Shown here in pieces: positions 11,180 through 20,694 of a stretch of DNA of 43,965 nt (positions are counted from its first letter, which is position 1; the number at the start of each line of letters is the position of its first letter). The DNA comes from Ascoidea tarda (nom. inval.) (taxonomy: Eukaryota; Ascomycota; Saccharomycetes; Ascoideales; Ascoideaceae). The translations under genes and the position numbers were made by a program. The stretch lies in contig JAKTTS010000067.1 of assembly GCA_030560485.1 (NCBI GenBank), positions 1 to 43,965 of the forward strand. The letters run 5' to 3'. A model generated the notes under the pieces. The model saw only the letters and a list, made by a program, of their open reading frames with translations, was not told the origin of the DNA and searched no databases.

Positions 11180-14100
11180 CTAATTTTTAATGTAATGAGA
11201 ATTCAATATATCGATTTCTTGACATAAAATATGCCAGTCAACTTCCCTTAATGGCTTTTTCTTTCTCAAAGCTATCTCCTTTTCTATTTCCCCTTCCTTT
11301 TGTTTCTCTTTCTTTTTAAGTAACTTTCTATTATGGTTCACTATTCTTAAATTCTCTTTGTAATTAGTAAACTCCTCAAATTTAAATAAGTTATAGAATA
11401 TTTTCAAATTTGGTTGAATAATCAAATTTAATCTTCTAACCCGAACATATAAATAGGCTCTAGATAGTGAAATTTTTAGATAATTCATCACTTCAGCTAT
11501 ACATAATGAAGCTGACCTTGAAACTCCAACTTTGCAATTGATTAAAACTTTAGAACTATTATTTTCTTGCTTACTTCTATTTCTAAATATCTCTAATAAC
11601 TTTAATAAATAAAGAAAATATGGATTAAATGAATCAACCCCATTATCTTGAAGATCTGGTAAATATATTATTTTCTTCACATAGGGAAGTGGATTCTTAA
11701 TCTCGATGATATCGTCATCTGTTAAATTTTTAATTTCTGATATCAACCCAAATGACGAAAGACATGAATAATAATTCGATGATGCTAACGATTTTATCAA
11801 TTTCTCAGGTTTAAAATCATTTTTATACGGCTGATATAAATCCAACCAATCAGGCTGCTCACCAATCGTGATTATGTATTTGATATTCAACAATCTTAAA
11901 ATCGATTTAGAATTGACATGATTAAGATTTCCTAAATACAAATAAGGTAATATCTTGGAAGGTAAATTATTATCGTTCTGTACTTTGAACCAATCAACGT
12001 CAAGAGTTGGATTCGTCTTGACCAACTCTTTAAATTCTCTAAACTTGGGTTTTTCTTTATCTAAAATATATTCAATTTCCCTCACAATTGGCTCTTTATT
12101 ATAATTATGAATTGTCATAAAAGTGTACAGATCAACATAGTGTCGTTGAAGATAAATATTCAGATACCAATTTTGGATATCAACAAGCTCCATTTCTTTT
12201 ATAATTTGATCGTCAAATAAAAGTCTATGAGAATTTGTGTTAGAGTAAATCCAATGCCATGAATAATATAATAATATTTTTTCAACAAATGTCAATATCT
12301 CATAATCACAAGGGAAAAAATAAAGAACTTTTTCATAAATTAATTGATACTTCAAGATTGAATTATTCAATGTGTTGAAGTTTTTAAATATTTCCAAAAA
12401 CAAACTTAATAATGATAAATGTGTAAATCCGTCATAACAATAAATCAAAATTTTGTAGTCTCTCTTGATTGACAAAACATTTAACAATTTCAAAAAGTTC
12501 ATAATAGAAGTAAGATCATTTGTAGTCATTAGACTTAAGTTATATGATCCAGATGCAGGAAACTCTAGCTCAAGTATTTCTTCCTCTTCTTCTTCGGAAG
12601 TATCGTCGTCGTCATCGTCGTCATCGTCGTCATCAATCATAAATCGACTAGGAGACTTCGAATCATCACTTGAATATTTAGTTAACAACTTTTGAATAAA
12701 TGAAGAGCTTGGAAAGCGTGCTCCTTCTTTACAGTTAACCAAGACTTTATAATTTTTCTCTCCACATGTTTCTAGTTTATGATTAAGAATATCGAGTTTT
12801 TCTCTAGCAGCCTTAATTTGAGATTTAACTTTTTTAAGCTGCTCAACACTTTGATTGGTAATAATGGTGCCCTTTTTCAATTTTGCTCTCAACAACCTCT
12901 TTTCAAATCTTAAATTATTTAAATAGTTGACATACGTATTTCTTTTTGATTTGAGCTTAAAATTGAATATGACGTTATTGTAGTCAATGATGTTTCCAAT
13001 ATAAATATTTCTATAAACTTCTATGGAAGATGTAATCAACCAGTTTTCAAATTTTTCATGCAATAAATAATTCTTATTCCAATTGTTGAGGTCCTTCTGT
13101 AAAATAGATGATGAATATGGAGCTAAAAATGGATTGACATTCAAAACATTAACCATTTGCTTTTGATTCTCAATATTAAATTGATATTCAGAAACACAAT
13201 TTGGAACCTCGCTCTCTATAATCGGTGTAGGAAACTTGAAATGACTTTTGAGAATAATGTAATCATCGACTCTCTTTTGTTCATTAACTTCATAGTCGTT
13301 AATATTGAAATCGTACAAAGCTTGGGGTTTATAATCCAAAATAAAGCAATTAGATTCTTCAAACCTGAATTCTAATTTTGTTTCTTTATTCTTCCCTATT
13401 AATTTCATAAACTTTTCTAATTCCTCAAAATATATTTTTTTCTGCAATAATCCAAAAATCTTTGCAAACTTTTTACACTCTTCCTGATTGTTGTCATTGT
13501 TGTAAAGAACAATATTTGAAAATCGAAAAAGTAGTAAATTTTGATAATTAAAGTTTCTCAAATTGATCTCAAAGGCACTAGAACTGAAACTCAATACATT
13601 ATCGTCATCTGAAGAGACAAAAGAAACAAGTGATTTCATGTTTCCGGTATACTTTTTATTGTTGATTGATAAATCACTTGACTCTAAATCAATTAAATCG
13701 AATGAATCTGGAGAAAAATTGGAAGAGTTAGAGTTAATTGAACTCTTTTTGCCCGATTCAAAATTTTCAAAGCCTGGAGGTTGAATTAAAGGTTCTATTT
13801 GCTCTTGTTTATCTTCGATTGGGTTTGAACTGTTGCTGTTAAATAAAAAAGACATTATTCTTTGTTTTGAGCCTTCAGATTGACATCTTTTTGATTCAAA
13901 CTTTGTTTTGTTTCCTGCTGGGTTTATAAGAGACGAATTTCTTTCAGCTTTCTTATATTTATTTGCAATATCAAACTTGACTTTATTCTTCTTAGGGCTA
14001 TTAGCTTTCTCGCCTTTATTGTTCTTTTTATCATTTTGATTGGAAGTATTTTCAGTATTTTGTAATATGTCCCATGGATAAATACTGCCCTTAATGTAGA

Positions 14101-17014
14101 AATGTTTCTTTATAAAATTCGATAGATATGTTTCATCTATAATTTTGGATGTTTCAGCTTCTTCTTCATTATTTATGTTCTTTTTAGATGGATTCATATA
14201 TTTATCCAACTTTTTATCAATATCATTCTTGTTGTTAGGAGAACTGGCTTTATCTTTAGGCTCCTTAATATTATCATATTCATAAAAGTCATTAGTGTTG
14301 ATTATTAGTAAATATTTGTCAACACTAGATGTCAAAACAATGTTTGATTTAGAATCGTTGATGAGTTTTGTTTTAATAACATTTACGGAAGCACTAGAAG
14401 AGTTTCTTCTTAGTACAGGGCTAGACTCATCGTTATTGAGGTTATTTGTTTTCAAGTCATTCTTGTGCATATGGTTTTCTTCTAAGGAAACATCATGATG
14501 AGGATCGATTTCTTCCAACAAATCGCCATAAAAGGTTTTCTTAAAGTAGTTAAACTGATAGGTATTATAATCTAGATTATGCAAATAGGGGAATAAACCA
14601 ACATTGAAATCTGATAGATTTGAGTCTTTATCCTTCTTTAGTTGATTTAATATCTGCAGGTTGGAAAAAGATTCAGGTAAAACGTAATCATAGTCCCAGA
14701 ATTTAATGATTTTTATAAAATTGTTCATTGATAGTTTGTAGATATTTTTTGTAAATTTGTTGTTTCTTTTTGGTTTTGATATAGATATTTGGTCTAGTCT
14801 TTGGAAATTTTTGTCGGTGTCAGGTTCACTCATGTTATCTTTTATAATGACATCGTTGTTTTGGTCAATGTTAATGTGAGTGATGGCACTAACAGGTTTT
14901 GATTTTAGAGATTTTAATTTCAAAGTGGAGTTTAATTTTGATTGTTTTTTAAAGTTTTTCAAATCTTTGGGGGAATTTGTGATAAAGTCGTCATTGAACT
15001 TTTGAATTTTATTGTAGTATACATAAGAGTTCTCTGAGGTATATGAGGAATCCATACAATCACCACAAGCATTTAGGATTTTGTTAAAATTCTTATTATA
15101 AGTAAATTCAGTGCCATTCATGTCATCACTTGAGTCAGAAATAAGAGATAGGTCAGGTTTTTTTGAGTTTTCTGAGATGATTATATCTTCATTAATAATT
15201 TTAGCAAAAGCTGGGGAATCAGGATCAAGGATTTTAAAATTTTTCCTGTTTCTTTTTTTAATGGGTAAATAATTTTGAATTTTATTAGATGGGTGGTGGA
15301 TTGAATTTGTATCTGTTGATTTGAGGACATCGAAGGAAAAGAAGATATTACAATTAGGTATGATATTTTTATTTATAAAATTTTGAAAGCTTGAGGTTTT
15401 GGTTGAGGATTGGTTGAAAGACATTTTCAGAGGGCTGTTTTTATTTTTGGAGTGATTTTCCAAGGTAGGACTAGATATGTTTCTTTTTGTGTAGTTGGGG
15501 GTCATATCATTATAGCTTTTGATTATATTGTTGTTGATGGTGGTGGCGTTGTTATTATTATTTCGAGTTGATGGCGAGGGTTGTTTTTTAAGGGTATTGT
15601 TATTTGTGTTGCTGTTGTTATTGTTGATATTTAGGTTTTGCTTTGAGAATGAAAGGGTTGAGATGGAGTCATTTTTGGAGACAATGGTATTTTGATCAAA
15701 GGTGTTGTTTGGAGATTCGATGTCGTTTTCAGGGTCGGTTGAGTCAATATTTTTCAGATTGTTCAAGCAAGTTGAGATTATTGAGTTGTTGTCTATTGTG
15801 TTTTTATGAGAGTAGTTGTTTGTTGTGTTGGCAGTGATTAAGGACTGATTTGTTGAGTCTTGAGAGATGGTTGGGTTGTGGTTGGAGCGATATCGAAGGC
15901 TATTTCTTTTGATGATATTTGAAGGAGAGGGAATCTTTTTTATGTAGAAATTACCATTTTTGGAGGAGATATTGTTGCTTGGGTTGGTATTTGAGTTGGG
16001 GTTGTTGGATACACTAATATTCTCAGAGGATTGTGGAGTTAGATCTATGTTTTCGTCCATTTCAGAGTTTGCAGTATAAAAGACCGAATCATCATCTTCA
16101 TAGTCGTCATTATCGTTATGGTTATGATTATCAGAATCAAGGTCTGAGTCCAAGTTGATATTTGTCTGGATACCAGTACTATTTTGGTTATTCAAATTAT
16201 TTTGGTTGTTCAGATTATTTAGATTATTTAGATTATTTTGATTGATTATATCGTTTTGAAGACCTATTAAATTGGCGGAACTTGGGATCGGAGTTTGATT
16301 ATATTTAGGTAAATGAAAGGAAGAAGTTGAAGAAGAGTTTTTATTTGAGATTGAGTTTTGATTTTGATTTTGATTTTGGTTTTGGTTTTGGTTTTGGTTT
16401 TGGTTTTGAATTGAGTTTTGATTTGAATTGTACAAGTCGTCAGAGTATAGCTTATTCATATTGATCTGTTTGTAGGTTATTGTATCATTAGTGTTGGCGA
16501 TGTTGCTTTTGGTAGCGTTGTTGGCGTTGGTTTTATTGGAATTTAGTTTGACGTAATTGGTTGAGCTATCATACAAGTAGTTGTTATATTTGAAGGACAA
16601 AGAGTTGTTGAGACTTGAGTTTGAGTTTGAGTTTGAGTTCGAAATTGAGTTTTTGTTTGATTGAAGACCTGTATCTAGGTGAGTTTTATCAGTGGTGTCC
16701 AACAAGTGGGAATGTGAGTTGGAATTGGCGATATCATCAGTGCTGTTGTTGGTGTTTGAATTTGTGTCATAAGATTGCAAGATGTTATTGAAGTTCTTTA
16801 GTTTTGAAGTTAGGTAGCTGAAATACTGGTTTTTTAAGGTTGCAGGAGCTGGATCAGTGGGCTCGTTATTCGTGGAGCTGGTGGTGCTGGAGGGAATATT
16901 GTTAGGACTGTCGTGAGCAGAAGTGGAGCCTGGAAGAGAGGTGTTGGAAAGAGAGATATCGATCAAGGCAGGTTTGTCATTAGCACTGATGGCAGAATGG
17001 GAATTGGCATCCAT
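11180..17014 (-). CDS. PPS1: Very large PPS1-like dual-specificity protein phosphatase
   Basis: A 1944-residue protein. Roughly the first 770 residues are low-complexity and rich in Asn, Ser and Gln, with QN, NNLN and SNSN repeats. Conserved-looking blocks start near residue 771 (FWDYDYVLPESFSNLQ). A nearly uninterrupted acidic run of Asp then Glu lies near residue 1470. The C-terminal dual-specificity domain starts around residue 1690 (LPYLYLGNLNHVNSKSILRL). It carries the CX5R signature VLINCKVGVSRSA near residue 1823, with catalytic Cys and Arg present and Asn in place of the usual preceding His, followed by AEVMNYLKISLSRAYLYVRVRR. Yeast Pps1 (about 807 residues) acts on phosphotyrosine and phosphothreonine in S-phase control. 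The extra length is almost all disordered N-terminus. Confidence 0.78.
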   Translation of the reverse strand: MDANSHSAISANDKPALIDISLSNTSLPGSTSAHDSPNNIPSSTTSSTNNEPTDPAPATLKNQYFSYLTSKLKNFNNILQSYDTNSNTNNSTDDIANSNSHSHLLDTTDKTHLDTGLQSNKNSISNSNSNSNSSLNNSLSFKYNNYLYDSSTNYVKLNSNKTNANNATKSNIANTNDTITYKQINMNKLYSDDLYNSNQNSIQNQNQNQNQNQNQNQNQNSISNKNSSSTSSFHLPKYNQTPIPSSANLIGLQNDIINQNNLNNLNNLNNQNNLNNQNSTGIQTNINLDSDLDSDNHNHNDNDDYEDDDSVFYTANSEMDENIDLTPQSSENISVSNNPNSNTNPSNNISSKNGNFYIKKIPSPSNIIKRNSLRYRSNHNPTISQDSTNQSLITANTTNNYSHKNTIDNNSIISTCLNNLKNIDSTDPENDIESPNNTFDQNTIVSKNDSISTLSFSKQNLNINNNNSNTNNNTLKKQPSPSTRNNNNNATTINNNIIKSYNDMTPNYTKRNISSPTLENHSKNKNSPLKMSFNQSSTKTSSFQNFINKNIIPNCNIFFSFDVLKSTDTNSIHHPSNKIQNYLPIKKRNRKNFKILDPDSPAFAKIINEDIIISENSKKPDLSLISDSSDDMNGTEFTYNKNFNKILNACGDCMDSSYTSENSYVYYNKIQKFNDDFITNSPKDLKNFKKQSKLNSTLKLKSLKSKPVSAITHINIDQNNDVIIKDNMSEPDTDKNFQRLDQISISKPKRNNKFTKNIYKLSMNNFIKIIKFWDYDYVLPESFSNLQILNQLKKDKDSNLSDFNVGLFPYLHNLDYNTYQFNYFKKTFYGDLLEEIDPHHDVSLEENHMHKNDLKTNNLNNDESSPVLRRNSSSASVNVIKTKLINDSKSNIVLTSSVDKYLLIINTNDFYEYDNIKEPKDKASSPNNKNDIDKKLDKYMNPSKKNINNEEEAETSKIIDETYLSNFIKKHFYIKGSIYPWDILQNTENTSNQNDKKNNKGEKANSPKKNKVKFDIANKYKKAERNSSLINPAGNKTKFESKRCQSEGSKQRIMSFLFNSNSSNPIEDKQEQIEPLIQPPGFENFESGKKSSINSNSSNFSPDSFDLIDLESSDLSINNKKYTGNMKSLVSFVSSDDDNVLSFSSSAFEINLRNFNYQNLLLFRFSNIVLYNNDNNQEECKKFAKIFGLLQKKIYFEELEKFMKLIGKNKETKLEFRFEESNCFILDYKPQALYDFNINDYEVNEQKRVDDYIILKSHFKFPTPIIESEVPNCVSEYQFNIENQKQMVNVLNVNPFLAPYSSSILQKDLNNWNKNYLLHEKFENWLITSSIEVYRNIYIGNIIDYNNVIFNFKLKSKRNTYVNYLNNLRFEKRLLRAKLKKGTIITNQSVEQLKKVKSQIKAAREKLDILNHKLETCGEKNYKVLVNCKEGARFPSSSFIQKLLTKYSSDDSKSPSRFMIDDDDDDDDDDDTSEEEEEEILELEFPASGSYNLSLMTTNDLTSIMNFLKLLNVLSIKRDYKILIYCYDGFTHLSLLSLFLEIFKNFNTLNNSILKYQLIYEKVLYFFPCDYEILTFVEKILLYYSWHWIYSNTNSHRLLFDDQIIKEMELVDIQNWYLNIYLQRHYVDLYTFMTIHNYNKEPIVREIEYILDKEKPKFREFKELVKTNPTLDVDWFKVQNDNNLPSKILPYLYLGNLNHVNSKSILRLLNIKYIITIGEQPDWLDLYQPYKNDFKPEKLIKSLASSNYYSCLSSFGLISEIKNLTDDDIIEIKNPLPYVKKIIYLPDLQDNGVDSFNPYFLYLLKLLEIFRNRSKQENNSSKVLINCKVGVSRSASLCIAEVMNYLKISLSRAYLYVRVRRLNLIIQPNLKIFYNLFKFEEFTNYKENLRIVNHNRKLLKKKEKQKEGEIEKEIALRKKKPLREVDWHILCQEIDILNSHYIKN
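16356..16409. repeat. Hexanucleotide repeat (TTTTGA/TTTTGG)n inside PPS1
   Basis: Nine 6-bp units in a row, TTTTGA changing to TTTTGG. On the coding minus strand they encode an alternating Asn-Gln run in the disordered N-terminal part of the PPS1-like protein. The length is a multiple of six, so unit changes keep the frame. Confidence 0.85.
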
Positions 17015-17557
17015 GATAACGAGGGCCAGGGACTGTAGGGGACGAAGAGAAAACAGGCAGGAGTGGAAGAAGAGGAAGAGCTATAGCCAACAGGAGCATA
17101 TTGCTGGAAAGCAGAGAAAGAGCACTGAGATTGTGGAAATTGCACGAAAGCAAAAAGGGAATTTCAGCCCAGGCGAGTGTTGGACATAAAGTTTGTTGGA
17201 GAGATAGCAATCGGGCGTCGCGCACGGAGAATGGACACTCGAGACGCACGCGAACAATGAGCGGTGGGTACCATTCAAATGACAGCCTTAACTTGCGCCC
17301 GCTATCCTGCGCGGGGCAGCCCTCCTCCCGCCGGCCGGGCGCGCACACATCCGAGGGCGCGCACACGGTGCACGGAGCAGAAGCTGCGTGCGCACAAGAC
17401 GTGGGTCTGCGTGGGTATGCGTGTGTATGCGCTGCCGGTGCCGGTGGAAATCGATGTGTCGGATTCTGGGGAAAGATCTTCACGAGTCTGAAAGTCGAGA
17501 CGTATTTGTTGACATTTTGGAGCCTCCAGCACCAAGATTACGCTGCTGCTTTGGATA
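17015..17557. promoter_or_regulatory. Divergent PPS1/HMI1 promoter with GC-rich island
   Basis: These 543 bp separate the two start codons. The part from about 17205 to 17470 is GC-rich in an otherwise AT-rich window, with many CG dinucleotides. It contains a 12-bp direct repeat, GGGCGCGCACAC, at 17337-17348 and 17355-17366 (18 bp start to start), then GT/GC-alternating sequence. Several open frames cross it but none looks like a protein. The repeats are candidate binding sites for a GC-preferring factor. Confidence 0.5.
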
Positions 17558-20023
17558 ATGGAGTCTGCTCTTCTCAATCCTGCTTCCACCATTGGTGTCG
17601 ACGAGCCCCAAGACGCAATCGAAATCACTGTCACCTCTTCGCAGTACGATGCTATCACCGCCACCCATGAGCCTGACGAACTACTTATCATCAAAGCTGG
17701 CCCTGGCTCAGGCAAAACACGAACCATCATCAACAGAGCCTCCTACTTGTTGCTAAACAAGGGAATCAAGCCCACTGAAATCTTGATTCTATCAATGACA
17801 AATCGAACTGTTTATGATATCAGAAACAAATTGAAGCAATTCACTCGCCTAGATTTCGACAAGCTAGACATCCAAACCTTTCACAGCTTTTGCACCTCAA
17901 TCTTGCAACGATCGCAGACCAATTTCCAAATAATCGAGGACTCAGGTCGAAGACTTTTGGACAAAATCATCAACCCAAACAACATATCCATTTTATCACC
18001 AAAGGAAATCGAATGGCTAATTTCTGACATCCAATCAAGTATCCCATTCAACAGTCTCTTGTCAAAATACCATCAACTAAACACCCTCACCCTCAAATCC
18101 GTTATCTCTGCTCTCCACAATACCAAATCCTTATCATACGATCAAATCATCAACAAAACTAAATCGCTACTAAAATCACAACCTGCACTCATCAACCATT
18201 ACAAAATCGTCATTGTTGATGAGTTCCAGGACATCAATTCAGATTTGCTAGAACTAATTCAAATAATGTCAAAGGACAAACACCTAACTATTAGCGGAGA
18301 CTTGAACCAGTCCATTTACCAGTTCATGGGCTGTGACATTCAAAAGATTAACAACTTTTTATCATCTTCTAAACAAAAAATATCAACTATATACCTAGAC
18401 CACAACTTTAGATCCTCCATCGAAACTATAAATGCTTCAAACCACATACTAGACTTGATCAACAAACACAATATCGAAAACAATATTCAAGACAATATCC
18501 AACACGATATTCATGACAATATTCAAAATATCACCAACAGCAACATTCACAATACCAACTCCCTCATCAATCATCCCCAAGATCATCCCCAAGATCATCC
18601 CCAAGATCATCCCCAAGATCATCCCCAAGATCATCCCCAAGATCATCCCCAAGATCATCCCCAAGATCATCCCCAAGATCAACTATCAAATTTCAAACCT
18701 ACATTAAAACTATTCGACTCTTCATTAGACGAGCTTCATTTCGTTTGCAAAGAAATCCTACGTCTAATCCACCATTCCAATGGCTTAATAAAACCTTCTG
18801 ACATTGCTGTTCTAGCTCTAACAAACAGCACATTGACCTTCTTTGAACAGTTTTCCTCCTACTTTTACAACATCAACTCAACTAAATTAACTCCAGGTCC
18901 TCGTTGGCTTTCTTCCGAAATTAAAATCCTACTAGATTATATAAAAATCTTGGATGACCCAGTCCAAAACCAGTTCTCCCTATTGTGTTGTCTTTCAATG
19001 ATTCCCTCGATTAACATCAACTCAATCCTCAACCTCATCAACAATGCAAAGTCACAAGATATATCAGTCTGGGAACTACTACAAAACTTTAATATCCACA
19101 ATACGAATACGAATACGAATACGAATACTAATACGAATATTAATATTGATAACGATAACAAAAAAATCTTAATGCAATTCTTCAACGATATCAACAACTA
19201 CATCAATCTTAGAAAGATCAACTCAACATACTCATACGACCCAATCCAAATCTTCAAAATTCTACTTGATCTTGGAAACAAATATGGCCTATCTCAGTTC
19301 CAAACTGAAAAGTACTCTGACACCTTCAAATACTCAAAATATGGCATCAAAGAAGAACTACTAAGTCTCTATAAATCCCTCGTCTCATTCTCATTCTCAA
19401 ACGACAAATCTAAAAAAACCGATCTCATCCACTACTTTGCCAATGAACTCAGCTTCAAAGGCTGCTTCAAATCGATAACAAGCGAAAACCATGTCAACTA
19501 CTCGACAATTCATTCAGCAAAGGGTTTGGAATTTCCCTTTGTCTTTGTTTTGGGCTTTAACGTCGACTCCTGGGCGAGATTATTAGCTGGAAACCCTCCC
19601 AAAAACAAAAGATATCTATCCAAATCCCCAGAAATAAAAAGAGTTCTCTATGTGGGCCTCACTAGAGCCAGGTTCTTCTCCTACTTGACTCTCAAAGCAA
19701 AATACTTTGAAAATTTTCCTGAAGATTCTGATCTCCATAAATACTTTTCCTTCGAGACTCCGGAAGTTGCAGACGACCAAGTCTTGCAAACACTATCCAA
19801 AAGATTGGACAGAAACTACCCAAAGGAAAATGATCACTTTTTTTGCAAATCGAAATACGAATCTCTCTTGAATCAAATCGAAAGCCAACACAAAAATTCA
19901 TTTCAAAACTTCACCACTACCTTCAAAAGACGATACCACTATTCAGCATCACCCTTCAGATGGAACTCTTATTCCTCTTTAACTTCTTTAAGACTCCTAA
20001 ACTCTTTGATCAGAAGAATATAG
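17558..20023 (+). CDS. HMI1: Mitochondrial UvrD/Rep-type DNA helicase HMI1
   Basis: An 821-residue superfamily 1A helicase; yeast Hmi1 is about 706. Motif I is AGPGSGKTRTII (about residue 47), motif II is IVDEFQDIN (about residue 219), motif III is SGDLNQSIYQF, motif IV is LDHNFRSS, motif V is TIHSAKGLEFPFVFVLGF (about 650), and motif VI is LYVGLTRARF. The C-terminus is basic and amphipathic (YHYSASPFRWNSYSSLTSLR onward). This fits the C-terminal mitochondrial targeting signal that Hmi1 is known for. Hmi1 helps maintain mitochondrial DNA. The extra length comes from two repeat insertions: nine HPQD units near residues 339-374 and a TN run near 520. Start is the ATG just after the GC-rich promoter. 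Confidence 0.9.
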   Translation: MESALLNPASTIGVDEPQDAIEITVTSSQYDAITATHEPDELLIIKAGPGSGKTRTIINRASYLLLNKGIKPTEILILSMTNRTVYDIRNKLKQFTRLDFDKLDIQTFHSFCTSILQRSQTNFQIIEDSGRRLLDKIINPNNISILSPKEIEWLISDIQSSIPFNSLLSKYHQLNTLTLKSVISALHNTKSLSYDQIINKTKSLLKSQPALINHYKIVIVDEFQDINSDLLELIQIMSKDKHLTISGDLNQSIYQFMGCDIQKINNFLSSSKQKISTIYLDHNFRSSIETINASNHILDLINKHNIENNIQDNIQHDIHDNIQNITNSNIHNTNSLINHPQDHPQDHPQDHPQDHPQDHPQDHPQDHPQDHPQDQLSNFKPTLKLFDSSLDELHFVCKEILRLIHHSNGLIKPSDIAVLALTNSTLTFFEQFSSYFYNINSTKLTPGPRWLSSEIKILLDYIKILDDPVQNQFSLLCCLSMIPSININSILNLINNAKSQDISVWELLQNFNIHNTNTNTNTNTNTNINIDNDNKKILMQFFNDINNYINLRKINSTYSYDPIQIFKILLDLGNKYGLSQFQTEKYSDTFKYSKYGIKEELLSLYKSLVSFSFSNDKSKKTDLIHYFANELSFKGCFKSITSENHVNYSTIHSAKGLEFPFVFVLGFNVDSWARLLAGNPPKNKRYLSKSPEIKRVLYVGLTRARFFSYLTLKAKYFENFPEDSDLHKYFSFETPEVADDQVLQTLSKRLDRNYPKENDHFFCKSKYESLLNQIESQHKNSFQNFTTTFKRRYHYSASPFRWNSYSSLTSLRLLNSLIRRI
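18572..18679. repeat. Perfect 12-bp coding minisatellite, 9 units, in HMI1
   Basis: CATCCCCAAGAT is repeated nine times without a mismatch over 108 bp. Each unit encodes His-Pro-Gln-Asp. The unit is a multiple of three, so gain or loss preserves the helicase frame. Perfect identity between units points to recent expansion or homogenisation. It lies between helicase motifs IV and V. Confidence 0.97.
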
Positions 20024-20090
20024 CACTGGTTTTGTAAATACCCCTTCTTTTCTTCTTTTCTTCTCCATTTCTATGGCCACTTTTGTAGCT

Positions 20091-20156
20091 GTTTTTGTTT
20101 TTGTTTTTGTTTTTGTTTTTGTTTTTGTTTTTGTTTTTTTGTTTTTTTGTTTTTGT
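20091..20156. repeat. (GTTTTT)n simple repeat 3' of HMI1
   Basis: About ten units of GTTTTT with slippage to longer T-runs at the right end, just downstream of the HMI1 stop codon. It will be transcribed as a U-rich 3' region and may act as an efficiency element for 3'-end formation. Confidence 0.85.
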
Positions 20157-20308
20157 GTGCAAACTCCCTCCAATAAACGTCCTTTATAAAACACCTTCAT
20201 CGTTTGCTTCTTTCCAGAGCATAAAAACAATTCATAGCTTTTCTTCCATTCTCTATATCAAATAGGCGCTTGTTTTCTTTTACTTGGGTAATTATTAATT
20301 CAAGCACA

Positions 20309-20527
20309 ATGTCTTCTTTAAACGTTGATCTTAAACCACATACTAATACTCTTCAACCATCTTCCTTCAACTCTTTGGTCGTCTTCTTCCAGCTCTTGTT
20401 ATTCAATTTCTACCAAAATATAGACATCTTTCTTATATTCTTCCTAGCTATTCTTCTCCTACCCATCAGAGTACTTGTGGCTGTTTATTGTCGCTCTGCT
20501 TGTAAGCTAATTAGACTTGTTTATTAA
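20309..20527 (+). CDS. Small predicted membrane protein, 72 residues
   Basis: Starts at ATGTCTTC in an A-rich context (caca-ATG) and stops at TAA. Residues 1-20 are polar. Residues about 22-33 (LVVFFQLLLFNF) and 38-60 (IDIFLIFFLAILLLPIRVLV) are hydrophobic, giving one long or two short membrane segments. A Cys-containing basic end (CRSACKLIRL) follows. The ORF remains open 13 codons upstream, but only this ATG has good context. I do not recognise the family. It sits in the 670-bp gap between HMI1 and the coiled-coil gene, on the same strand as both. Real gene status is plausible but unproven. Confidence 0.45.
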   Translation: MSSLNVDLKPHTNTLQPSSFNSLVVFFQLLLFNFYQNIDIFLIFFLAILLLPIRVLVAVYCRSACKLIRLVY

Positions 20528-20694
20528 GCGCTAAACCTATCAACAACTTTCTAAGTGTTAAAAATCAGTTAAAAAAAATAAAAATAAAATAACAACCAAA
20601 AATCAAATCAAAAATTACTATCAGAATAACTATCAAAATAACTATCAAAATAACTATAAACAAAATAACACACACCCCAATTTCTTTCTTTAAA

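Noticed and set aside
17101-17670. Plus-strand frame across the PPS1/HMI1 promoter
   Set aside because: GC-rich promoter composition, overlaps the true HMI1 start in another frame, no protein-like features.
18572-18679. Regular repeat array resembling a CRISPR-like pattern
   Set aside because: Units are contiguous 12-mers without spacers, in frame inside a helicase gene of a eukaryote.
18449-18682. Minus-strand frame with GMIL repeats
   Set aside because: It is the antisense reading of the 12-bp HMI1 minisatellite.
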